Counted from the stretch's first letter, positions 5,136-11,130 are shown. The stretch: DNA of 15,015 nt from an uncultured Rhodanobacter sp. (GCA_903827735.1 CAIKJM010000351.1:1-15015); one strand, 5' to 3'. Translations and numbers: made by a program. Notes: generated from the sequence alone by a model not told the origin.

Positions 5136-5417
5136 ATGACGACCATTCGCGAAACGCTAAAAGCGAAAATGCTCAAAGCCAAAATCGCAGCTTTTGGCTT
5201 TTGGCTTCTCTTTGCGGCAGGATTTTTTCTGCCCAAAGACAGCGCATATCGTGCGTTATTAGTGATTCCGTTTATTGGTTTTGCCGGCTCTGTGCTTTAC
5301 ATGCTTCTACTCATCAGATGTCCCAAGTGTGGCGAAAGGCTTGGCCAGGCGATGAGTGGCATCAGCAAGGTCAATTTCTGCCCAAGTTGCGGCACAAGCT
5401 TCGACGCTTCCGCTTAA
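5136..5417 (+). CDS. Small two-TM membrane protein with C-terminal zinc ribbon, 93 aa
   Basis: After a short basic N-terminus (residues 1-17) there are two hydrophobic segments, about 18-33 and 40-60, joined by a short loop (PKDSAY). Then comes a cytoplasmic-type zinc ribbon with CPKC (Cys62, Cys65) and CPSC (Cys82, Cys85). This makes a small inner-membrane protein with a metal-binding tail; its role is unknown. The ATG at 5136 is five bases after the attC core and has no Shine-Dalgarno sequence, as is usual for cassette genes. The coding region is visibly richer in A and T than its neighbours, which fits foreign origin. The only other ATG nearby is internal (Met12), and the chosen start keeps the basic N-terminus. 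Confidence 0.8.
   Translation: MTTIRETLKAKMLKAKIAAFGFWLLFAAGFFLPKDSAYRALLVIPFIGFAGSVLYMLLLIRCPKCGERLGQAMSGISKVNFCPSCGTSFDASA
5175..5201. repeat. Strong hairpin inside the zinc-ribbon gene
   Basis: AAAGCCAAAA (5175-5184) and TTTTGGCTTT (5192-5201) are perfect 10-bp inverted arms around a 7-base loop, at codons 14-22 of the gene. It partly reflects the Lys-Ala/Phe-Gly-Phe codon choice at the start of the first membrane segment, but it would still form a stable structure in the mRNA. No T-run follows, so it is not an ordinary terminator. Confidence 0.65.
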
Positions 5418-5441
5418 GCCCGGTATATCTTCTAGCGCACG

Positions 5442-5740
5442 TTGCCCTCGCTGACCGGCAGCCTAGTGCGCCAAGCCGATTTGGAGCTTGATAGCGGTTC
5501 AGCCTTTGCGAAGCTAAACCTTAAAGATCATCGGGAGATCGTGCTGCTCAACGCGTCACCGTCTTTCGAGGCCGAGCTGGCCGTTCTCCGCGATGTCAAG
5601 GTGCGGCGAGATCTTTAAAGGGTAAAAGCTGCTTTTTTGCTCTTGTGTTCGCGACCCGGCCGAGGGAGGTTGACGACATGTCCCCAACCCGCGCGAAGAA
5701 GATCCACGGCGGCGCGCTGCGCTGATTCGCCTATCCGGCC
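5442..5740 (+). pseudogene. Broken gene of a small conserved family (KLNLK...VLLNA / WFAYP type)
   Basis: Two frames together give a recognisable protein. Frame A (stop TAA at 5616-5618) includes AFAKLNLKDHREIVLLNA, then PSFEAELAVLRDVKVRRDL. The text continues in another frame from about 5618 as CFFALVFATRPREVDD, then AKKIHGGALR, a TGA at 5723-5725 where Trp is expected, and FAYP. Small conserved proteins of about 130-145 aa that I recall carry K-L-x-L-K, V-L-N-A-P-x-S-F-E, F-A-L-x-F-x-T-x-x-x-E-V-D-x-L and W-F-A-Y-P-K in this order; I do not know a function. The gene has a frameshift at about 5614-5617 (one missing T in a T-run would explain it), a nonsense codon, and no C-terminal third. 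It abuts the end of the opposing NIPSNAP remnant at about 5749. Start is not defined (TTG 5442 or GTG 5466). Confidence 0.75.
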
Positions 5741-5748
5741 GCGCCGGT

Positions 5749-6080
5749 TCAATCATTCGACGGCGACCTTGCCGCCGGAATCAAGACCGTGGATTCAACG
5801 CCAAGGATGTGGGTGACGTTAGAGTCGCGCGCGTCGTTTGCTCTGGGCTTTGTATGTAGCGCTGAGAGAATTCGGCGGGATCAGCGCCCGCTGCATGAGA
5901 GAAGAATACGAAGGCTCGAGGCAAGGCGTCCTCTTTGGCCGTCCATACGCCGTTCGCCTCGACGCCGAACAAGGGAATGTGTGTCGATGGCGGGAAAGAC
6001 GGCGCTGACGTAAAAGTCGCGCGCCGTTCTAGTGCGCATCGTGTAGACCCGAAGCTCGAAGGTTCGGATGGGGTTGCCAT
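5749..6080 (-). pseudogene. NIPSNAP-family protein, frameshifted remnant
   Basis: Three minus-strand frames carry consecutive pieces of one NIPSNAP (dimeric alpha/beta barrel) protein. First comes IRTFELRVYTMRTRTARDFYV (about 6075-6010, short by one frame). Then IPLFGVEANGVWTAKEDALP and AAGADPAEFSQRYIQSP follow in a second frame (about 5985-5835). Finally VTHILGVESTVLIPAARSP leads to a TGA at 5749-5751 in a third frame (about 5820-5749). The frameshifts lie near 5985-6000 and 5815-5835. NIPSNAP proteins are small, about 105-110 aa, and their substrates are mostly unknown. The fragment sits downstream of the SnoaL-like gene on the same strand and was probably the last gene of the TetR-controlled operon. 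No intact start or ribosome-binding site remains obvious. Confidence 0.85.
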
Positions 6081-6303
6081 AGTGGATAGAAGCTGTGGAG
6101 TTCGCCGTCAGCAACCAGGTGGCACGAGCGTCGTGGCGTGCATCCATCACGCAAAGAGTTCTGAGTTCGATACCGCCCGGCAAAGCTTATTTGCCGGCCC
6201 GATCGTCGCAGCGCTGAATGGCACGAGTCGCCAATCAGCGATGCGCTTCGCCGCCCATCCCGGTATCGCCTCGCATTGGCGGGCGTAGGGAAGGGGGGCG
6301 GGC

Positions 6304-6741
6304 TTACGACGGCTGGCGAGGTGGCTGCACAGCGCCCATCTGAATAAAGACGTCGAGGGTATTGAGTTCATCCCAATGCTCGACAAAACGACCATTTTCG
6401 ACGCGCCAGATGTCGATCGATCGCATGACGAAGGGGTTGCCCGTGGCGGAGTAGCCGAGCAGGTTTCCGGTATGCGTGCCCTCGTAGCGATACCGGCCGA
6501 CCACGCGCGACCCGTCCGCCGAGACGAAGACATCTTCCGCCGTGACCTTGAGGTCGGGCACGCCGGCGATGATGGCGCCTAATACCTTCTTCGAACCTTC
6601 CAGGCCCGGTTCGGCGAAGGCGTTGTGGTTCACGTAGTCGGGTGCCTTGATCTCGTCGAGGCGCGATACATCGTGGCTGGACATGATGTCGGCGAAGAGA
6701 TGCCCGAGCTTAGCCAGATCCGTTGTCGTTGAGTTTGTCAT
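6304..6741 (-). CDS. SnoaL-like/ester cyclase family protein, 145 aa
   Basis: This is a cone-shaped alpha+beta barrel protein of the NTF2/SnoaL-like superfamily. It shows the usual helix-rich N-terminus (residues 5-35), VNHNAFAEPGLEG (about 37-49), the strand series DLKVTAEDVFVSADGSRVVGRYRYEGTHTG, and a C-terminal IDIWRVENGRFVEHWDELN (about 109-127), all typical of polyketide-cyclase-like and ester-cyclase-like members. The usual His/Asp-type pocket residues are present (HN near 39, H119-type W-D-E at the end), but the substrate cannot be told from sequence. The ATG has AAGGA 7 bases upstream. It follows the DUF4267 gene by 36 bases on the same strand, so the two form an operon read from the promoter near 7200. 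Confidence 0.9.
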   Translation of the reverse strand: MTNSTTTDLAKLGHLFADIMSSHDVSRLDEIKAPDYVNHNAFAEPGLEGSKKVLGAIIAGVPDLKVTAEDVFVSADGSRVVGRYRYEGTHTGNLLGYSATGNPFVMRSIDIWRVENGRFVEHWDELNTLDVFIQMGAVQPPRQPS

Positions 6742-6777
6742 GGTTCGATCCTTTGCAGTTGTCAGTGAGGGGTGGTT

Positions 6778-7161
6778 TTATTTCGCGCTGAAGATCAGGC
6801 ATGCGCCGGTAGCGACAATGACCAAACCCGTCAAGCCGTGAATGCCCAGTGCCGCGCTTTTGCGTCCGCCCGATCGGAGCACGGTCGCCATGTCGCCGAA
6901 CGCGATGAGGCTCGCGACGAGCATGAATTCGCCGAGCAGCCGCGGCGATCCATTCGTCATAAGCAGCAGCACAAAAAGCCCGGCGGCGATATCGCGCGTG
7001 CCCTTGACCGACAGCCAAGCCGTCAGTCCGGTCGATGGCGGTGGTGAGTTGGCGATGCCGAATTCGGCCGAGGCCGCGGCGGGGCCCCACCAAAAGCGCG
7101 ATCCGAGAAAAAGAATGCCGGCTGCGATGAGGCCGGCGAACACGTACCCGATATGTAGCAT
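6778..7161 (-). CDS. DUF4267 small membrane protein, 127 aa
   Basis: This is an integral membrane protein with four hydrophobic segments (about residues 4-22, 55-72, 76-93 and 103-124). The arrangement fits the DUF4267 family: an N-terminal GYVFAGLIAAGILFLGSRF, a loop with AEFGIA, then KGTRDIAAGLFVLLL, and a final hydrophobic helix. The function is unknown; family genes are often next to TetR regulators. The ATG is preceded by AGGAG 5 bases away. It is the first gene of the minus operon that begins at the divergent promoter region shared with TetR, so repression by that TetR is likely. The C-terminus is short (FSAK). Confidence 0.85.
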   Translation of the reverse strand: MLHIGYVFAGLIAAGILFLGSRFWWGPAAASAEFGIANSPPPSTGLTAWLSVKGTRDIAAGLFVLLLMTNGSPRLLGEFMLVASLIAFGDMATVLRSGGRKSAALGIHGLTGLVIVATGACLIFSAK

Positions 7162-7185
7162 TGGAATCTCCTGTCAGTTGCAGAA

Positions 7186-7213
7186 ATACTAGCACTGACA
7201 GCAAACATGTCAA
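7186..7213 (-). promoter_or_regulatory. Sigma70-type promoter of the DUF4267-SnoaL operon
   Basis: Read on the minus strand, TTGACA (7213-7208) is a perfect -35 box and TAGTAT (7191-7186) a good -10 box, 16 bases apart. Transcription would begin near 7178-7180, leaving a short leader with the AGGAG site before the ATG at 7161. The -35 hexamer lies in one arm of the palindromic operator, so regulator binding would block this promoter directly. Confidence 0.75.
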
Positions 7214-7232
7214 CACTAATCTAGCGTTGACA
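7208..7232. promoter_or_regulatory. Probable TetR operator, 25-bp palindrome
   Basis: The arms are TGTCAACACTA (7208-7218) and TAGCGTTGACA (7222-7232) around ATC. They pair at ten of eleven positions. A third, related half-site TAGCACTGACA occurs at 7190-7200, in the same orientation as the right arm and 32 bases from it. Location between TetR and its divergent neighbour, symmetry and overlap with both -35 boxes make it the expected binding site of the adjacent TetR. Binding itself is inferred. Confidence 0.8.
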
Positions 7233-7254
7233 ATTATTCTTCTGCCGATAGGCT
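7227..7254 (+). promoter_or_regulatory. Probable promoter of the tetR gene
   Basis: TTGACA at 7227-7232 is a perfect -35 box. The best -10 candidate, TAGGCT (7249-7254), is weak at 16-base spacing. The start site would fall close to the ATG at 7261, so the message may be leaderless or carry only a few bases. The -35 lies in the right arm of the palindrome, implying autoregulation. Confidence 0.5.
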
Positions 7255-7260
7255 GGCGGG

Positions 7261-7830
7261 ATGACCATCGCCGAACGCAGAAAAAACCAGCGCATGGAGC
7301 GCTACGAGCTCATCCTGGCGGCAGCGCGCCAATTGGCGGAAGCCGAGGGCTGGGATGCCGTCACTACGCGGCGTCTTGCGGCGCTGATCGACTACAGTCA
7401 GCCGGTTCTCTACAGCCATTTCAAGGGTAAGGCCGACATCATGGCCGCCGTGGCGACGCAGGGATTTGCAGAGCTAGCGGCCCGCTTGCAGAAGGAAACG
7501 GCAAAAAAGAAAGGTAAGCCGGATGCCCTGCGCAACGTCTGCGCCGCCTACCTCGATTTCGCCCGTTCCAACGCCGTCGTTTACGAAGCGATGTTCGTCC
7601 TGCCGACACTGATCCCATTTGCCAGCGAGCAAACGCCGGAAGCACTGCGCGCGTCTTTTGCCGAGCTGGTTGCCGCTCTGGGCCCCGATCGGAAGGATCC
7701 GGTATTTTTAGCCGAGGTGCTTTGGAGCGCGCTGCACGGTTTGGTCGTTCTTGCCAAATCCGGGCGGATCCCGGCGGCGGGCGCGAAGGCGCGGCTGGAC
7801 ATTCTCGTGGAAAAATTCAGTCGCGATTAG
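7261..7830 (+). CDS. TetR/AcrR family transcriptional regulator, 189 aa
   Basis: The N-terminal helix-turn-helix covers about residues 13-60, with ILAAARQLAEAEGWDAVTTR, then LAALIDYSQPVLYSHFKGK, where SQPVLYSHF is the recognition helix. The rest is a helical ligand-binding domain of the WHG/TetR_C type (AYLDFARSNAVVYEAMFVLP about 98-117; ALHGLVVLAKSGRIP about 158-172). The protein acts as a dimeric DNA-binding repressor, presumably released by a small hydrophobic ligand. It is divergent from the DUF4267-SnoaL operon with a 99-base gap that contains a clear palindromic operator, so local control and autoregulation are expected. The start codon has only GGCGGG directly before it, consistent with near-leaderless translation; Met12 is an alternative start. 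Confidence 0.95.
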   Translation: MTIAERRKNQRMERYELILAAARQLAEAEGWDAVTTRRLAALIDYSQPVLYSHFKGKADIMAAVATQGFAELAARLQKETAKKKGKPDALRNVCAAYLDFARSNAVVYEAMFVLPTLIPFASEQTPEALRASFAELVAALGPDRKDPVFLAEVLWSALHGLVVLAKSGRIPAAGAKARLDILVEKFSRD

Positions 7831-8015
7831 CGCGGTTGGCGGCGCCGTTTGCGTGGCCTATAGGGTGCTGGCGTTCGCCCATCGCCTCCCTTGGTGATCT
7901 GCCGAGCCTGTAACGACAGCGTTGCGCGGGTAAAAACCACGGTTTGCGAATTTGCAGCTATCGCTCGCAACCGTCACTATACGCGGCCGTACGCCACGCA
8001 AGAGCACGATACGTC

Positions 8016-8447
8016 ATGGACATGGTGGGTGTTGTCTACATGAGCCGTTCGACCCGGCCGATGCAGTCGGACGATCTCGATCGGCTGCTGATGGACGCAC
8101 GAACTTACAATGCCGAGAAAGATGTGACTGGTGTGCTGCTTTATGGCGCCAGCCAATTCTTCCAATATTTCGAGGGCCATCCGGCCGACGTGGAGGACGT
8201 CTACGAACGCATCCGCCGCTCGAGCCTGCATCAGCAGCTGGTCGAACTGGAGCGCCGCCGGGTGCCACAACGGTTCTTCCACAAATGGTTCATGGGTTTC
8301 CGAGACGCGCCCGCCAGCGCCATCCAGAAGCTCAGCCAACAACGGTGGATGCATGAAATACCCTGGGCCGAAGATCATTCGGCCACCTCGCCGGGGATGC
8401 AGCAGCTGATGGCCTTTCTCGATACGGGCTCGATCGAAGACGCATAA
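8016..8447 (+). CDS. Short BLUF-domain blue-light photoreceptor, 143 aa
   Basis: BLUF proteins bind flavin and switch a hydrogen-bond network on blue-light absorption. The start MDMVGVVYMSRST gives the photoactive Tyr at residue 8. Asn32 (TYNAEKDVTG), Gln50 (FFQYFEGH), Trp91 and Met93 (KWFMGF) also fall at the positions known from PixD/Slr1694, so the photocycle residues are complete. The exact numbering agreement supports the ATG at 8016 over the frame extending to 7944; the ribosome-binding site there is weak. After the domain (about 1-95) there are only two helices, as in short PixD/BlrB-type proteins with no output enzyme, so it should signal by protein contact. Soluble. Stands alone between TetR and an unknown gene; its partner is not obvious. 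Confidence 0.95.
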   Translation: MDMVGVVYMSRSTRPMQSDDLDRLLMDARTYNAEKDVTGVLLYGASQFFQYFEGHPADVEDVYERIRRSSLHQQLVELERRRVPQRFFHKWFMGFRDAPASAIQKLSQQRWMHEIPWAEDHSATSPGMQQLMAFLDTGSIEDA

Positions 8448-8619
8448 AACGGAATCCGGGGCTGGCTGTTTGAGCGTTACTGCCGGAGCTAAGGACTATT
8501 CTTCGTGCAAAGCGGCTATCAGGCGAATTTTCCGGCCATGTACGCGTGGTTGAGTTTTGACAATTCATTCGGGGTGGCCGGCTTGGACGCCACTCAAATT
8601 CCTTACTAGGCGGCACAGC

Positions 8620-9087
8620 ATGCAACTCGTCTTTACTAAGGGATCGGGAAAACACGACACGATGGACGTGATACGGGATGACGAAGTCGTCGAGCGTGTG
8701 GTTTGCCCCAAGCAGGGCATCATTCCGCATGACATGGTTCACTACGCGGTCGAACACACGCTGCATAAGCGGGGATTCGTCGGTCGTGTTCTCGATGGCG
8801 AGGCTGCCGCATTTCAGATGCAGGCCGATGCGGAAAGCGATGGCGTGGAACGTCTGGTCGAGGTATTTCAGGCGGACGGGTGGTCGGGATGGAAAAGCGC
8901 GCCGGACGACATGCTCGATCTGTATCAGGTCACGTGTCGCGCCCGCCAATGTGCACCTCTGGCCTTGGAAGCGGATGACGTCGACGCCGTGCGCCAAAGA
9001 ATCCTGCAGCTGACACTGCAGTGGCAATCCGTTCCGGTGGGCGAGTCGCTGGCGTTGCCGATCGAACATCGTCAGCATGCGCTCTAG
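8620..9087 (+). CDS. Hypothetical protein, 155 aa
   Basis: I recognise the pattern but no named function. The N-terminus is MQLVFTKGSGKHDTMDVIRD, followed by CPKQGIIPHDMVHYAVEHTL (about residues 38-57) and GFVGRVLDGEAAAF (about 63-76). The central I-I-P-H-D-M-V-H-Y-A-V-E motif looks conserved and could place two histidines (His46, His50) for metal or catalysis, but this is not established. The protein is soluble with no signal peptide. The ATG at 8620 starts the natural domain; the frame reaching 8557 adds an unlikely N-terminus. Ribosome-binding support is weak (AGGCGG). Its TAG stop lies in the left arm of a 45-base imperfect inverted repeat. It follows the BLUF gene in the same direction after 172 bases, so it may or may not be co-transcribed. 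Confidence 0.7.
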   Translation: MQLVFTKGSGKHDTMDVIRDDEVVERVVCPKQGIIPHDMVHYAVEHTLHKRGFVGRVLDGEAAAFQMQADAESDGVERLVEVFQADGWSGWKSAPDDMLDLYQVTCRARQCAPLALEADDVDAVRQRILQLTLQWQSVPVGESLALPIEHRQHAL

Positions 9088-9130
9088 CTGCGCGTTCAAG
9101 GCGGCGGACGCGTTTGCTTAACGCACAGCT
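9086..9130. repeat. Imperfect inverted repeat overlapping a stop codon
   Basis: AGCTGCGCGTT (9086-9096) and AACGCACAGCT (9120-9130) pair at ten of eleven positions around a GC-rich 23-base loop. The sequence GTTCAAGGCGG...GCTTAAC inside resembles the inner boxes of attC sites, but no GTTRRRY core is present. No T-run follows. It could be a hairpin that ends or stabilises the transcript of the 155-aa gene, or a decayed attC. Confidence 0.5.
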
Positions 9131-9182
9131 GCCATTTCAACAAACGCGGCACCCTCTTATCCACGCCTAGGAATCCACGCTC

Positions 9183-9575
9183 TTGTCAAACCTCGAACGC
9201 TTGTGCGTCTCTACTGGTAGCCCGTATGAGCCGCTGATCGGCCTTTCCCGCGCGGTACGTATCGGGTCCATTATTTGTGTTGCCGGCACGGCTCCGATCG
9301 GTCCGGACGGTAAGACGGTGGGCGTCGGTGATCCGGCCGCGCAAGCTCGGCGGTGCTTTGAAATTTCGAGAATTGCTCTGGAGCAACTCGGGGCATCGTT
9401 CTCCAACGTCATCCGCACACGTATCCTGCTCACTCGCATCGAAGATTGGCAGGTGATAGGTGCGATCCACGGTGAACTCTTCCGCGATATCCGTCCAGCT
9501 CTTACCACCATGCAGGTATCGCGCTTCATCGATCCCGACTGGCTCGTCGAGACGGAGATCGACGCCGTCATCTAG
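9183..9575 (+). CDS. RidA (YjgF/UK114) family protein, 130 aa
   Basis: The chorismate-mutase-like fold of the RidA family is evident: VAGTAPIGPDGKTVGVGD (residues 33-50), AQARRCFEISRIALEQLGAS (53-72), NVIRTRILLTRIEDW (75-89) and IRPALTTMQVSRFIDPDW (103-120). RidA itself deaminates reactive enamines/imines using an Arg in the PAR-S/T motif. Here the motif reads P-A-L-T (Leu107), so imine deaminase activity is unlikely and this is a member of a divergent subgroup, usually trimeric. The only sensible start is TTG at 9183, with AGGA about 9 bases upstream. It is cytoplasmic and not clearly in an operon. Confidence 0.9.
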   Translation: MSNLERLCVSTGSPYEPLIGLSRAVRIGSIICVAGTAPIGPDGKTVGVGDPAAQARRCFEISRIALEQLGASFSNVIRTRILLTRIEDWQVIGAIHGELFRDIRPALTTMQVSRFIDPDWLVETEIDAVI

Positions 9576-9831
9576 CGGAGTACAGCGCAGCATTTGATCC
9601 AGGCGGCCCATGACCAGAGAGCGACGTGGCCAATGCCGTTGAGACTATTCCCATACTTCATGAAAGTCTTCGCCAATTGGCGAGAGAGCAGTCGCTCAAA
9701 GCGATCCGAGTCACTGAAAACGTCACGGTCAGTCTTGGCCACTGACCAGGGATTTTGTCTTCTCTGCGGACGCGACCCATCATCAGTCCAACGCGGCTTA
9801 CACCACTCGTCTCTACAAGCAGGTCAATCTC

Positions 9832-10611
9832 ATGGCGTCGACCCACGTCTTTCTCTATGTCACCGGCCTCGTTTCGGTGCTTACGGTGGCTTTTTTGACC
9901 TGGGTCATCAGCGTCATCAAGCGCAATGTCGCGATTGTCGATAGCGTGTGGTCACTGATGTTTATCCTGGAAGCCTGGATTTATCTGCTTGGTACATCCG
10001 CGCCGAGTTCTCGAGGCCTGCTGGTCGCGACATTGGTGAGCATCTGGGGATTGCGTCTGGCACTTCACATCACCGTACGAAGCTGGGGGCACGGCGAGGA
10101 CCGACGTTATCAGGCCATTCGCGCACGCAACGAACCTGGTTTTGCGTTGAAAAGCCTCTATCTGGTGTTCGCCCTGCAAGCGGTGCTGGCGTGGATCATC
10201 TCGCTGCCACTGCTCGGCGCCGCGATCGGTTCCGGCGGGCTGGGGTTCATGGATGTGGTCGGCGCAGTCTTGTGGCTGGTTGGCTTTGTGTTCGAGGCCG
10301 GCGGCGATTGGCAGCTCAGCCGTTTCAAGGCGGATCCTGCCAATCGCGGCAAAGTGATGGATCGTGGGCTATGGCGCTGGACTCGCCACCCCAACTACTT
10401 TGGTGACTTCTGCGTGTGGTGGGGCCTGTATGCCATCGCGCTATCCGCCGGCGCTTGGTGGAGCATTCCCGGGCCGCTGCTGATGTCGGTACTGCTGATG
10501 CGCGTATCCGGGGTTACCCTGCTGGAAAAGGACATCGGCGAACGCCGCCCCCAATATGCCGATTACATTCGCCGCACCAACGCGTTTTTTCCGGGACCAG
10601 TCCGGCGCTGA
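9832..10611 (+). CDS. DUF1295 integral membrane protein, 259 aa
   Basis: This is a multi-pass membrane protein of the DUF1295 family, related to steroid 5-alpha reductases and isoprenylcysteine methyltransferases. About six to seven hydrophobic segments are seen (around 5-28, 35-53, 60-80, 105-130, 140-158, 195-215, 215-232). The conserved C-terminal motif GLWRWTRHPNYFGD is present (RHPNY at about 185-189), followed by WWGLY and a final E-K-D-x-x-x-R-x-x-Y segment. This is the cofactor-binding part in related enzymes. Substrate unknown; lipid-related reductase or methyl-transfer chemistry is an inference. The ATG has AGG about 9 bases upstream and starts a hydrophobic N-terminus. In many gammaproteobacteria DUF1295 and DUF1475 genes sit in cyclopropane-lipid/ChrR-type stress clusters; here DUF1475 follows, but no cfa gene is in the window. 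Confidence 0.92.
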   Translation: MASTHVFLYVTGLVSVLTVAFLTWVISVIKRNVAIVDSVWSLMFILEAWIYLLGTSAPSSRGLLVATLVSIWGLRLALHITVRSWGHGEDRRYQAIRARNEPGFALKSLYLVFALQAVLAWIISLPLLGAAIGSGGLGFMDVVGAVLWLVGFVFEAGGDWQLSRFKADPANRGKVMDRGLWRWTRHPNYFGDFCVWWGLYAIALSAGAWWSIPGPLLMSVLLMRVSGVTLLEKDIGERRPQYADYIRRTNAFFPGPVRR

Positions 10612-10761
10612 GACGCGCTTGGTGCTTTCATTGCACGGATGGTTTCGCCAAGCTTCCTGACCGACCGACCACCGATCGACGTGCACTGCGCGTACAAGAA
10701 ACACGGTGCAGCCACCGCCCCTCTCATCGACGACCACGTTACCGACGACCAAGGACATGCC

Positions 10762-11130
10762 ATGACCAACCGAACGCTGCTGAAGGTCATTTTTTCGTGC
10801 ATCTTTCTTATCATGCTCGTGTACACCACCTGGACCAGCTTTCAGCAGCCGGTGATGCAGTGGCAGGGGATGACCGCAGGCCCCGATCGCTACTGGACGA
10901 TCGCGACCATGCTCGACGCGTATTTTGGCTTCATCACCTTCTACGTCTGGGTGTGTTTCAAGGAGCGCCGCTGGTTGCCCCGGGTGAGCTGGTTCGTTGC
11001 GATCATGCTGCTCGGCAATATGGCGATGTCGGCCTATGTGCTGTTGCAGCTGCTGCGGCTGCGGCCCGATGAAGATGTGTCGTCCATTCTTCTGCCGCGC
11101 AAAAGTCAGAACGACGCTAGTAGGATTTAG
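10762..11130 (+). CDS. DUF1475 small membrane protein, 122 aa
   Basis: The hydrophobic protein has three membrane segments (about residues 5-23, 43-64 and 73-95) and matches the DUF1475 family: YTTWTSFQQPVMQW near 21-34, then a conserved TMLDAYFGFITFYVWVCFKE (about 49-68). The start at 10762 has AAGGA with a 6-base gap. The longer frame to 10639 adds a 41-residue N-terminus with no support. It follows DUF1295 by 150 bases in the same direction. In other bacteria the pair co-occurs in lipid/oxidative-stress clusters. Function unknown; inner membrane. The TAG stop lies at the left edge of a stem-loop region. Confidence 0.88.
   Translation: MTNRTLLKVIFSCIFLIMLVYTTWTSFQQPVMQWQGMTAGPDRYWTIATMLDAYFGFITFYVWVCFKERRWLPRVSWFVAIMLLGNMAMSAYVLLQLLRLRPDEDVSSILLPRKSQNDASRI

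Noticed and set aside
8441..8490. Possible attC-like pair after the BLUF stop (GCATAAAAC...GCGTTACTGCC)
   Set aside because: GTTACTG is a poor core and the arms do not pair well; below what I would call.
8332..9099. A 255-codon minus-strand open frame
   Set aside because: It is antisense to the 155-aa gene and to the BLUF gene end; its composition and lack of motifs mark it as a shadow.
10416..11072. A 218-codon + strand open frame
   Set aside because: It overlaps DUF1295 and DUF1475 in a different frame, is His/Arg-rich and matches nothing; the other frames show clear membrane segments.
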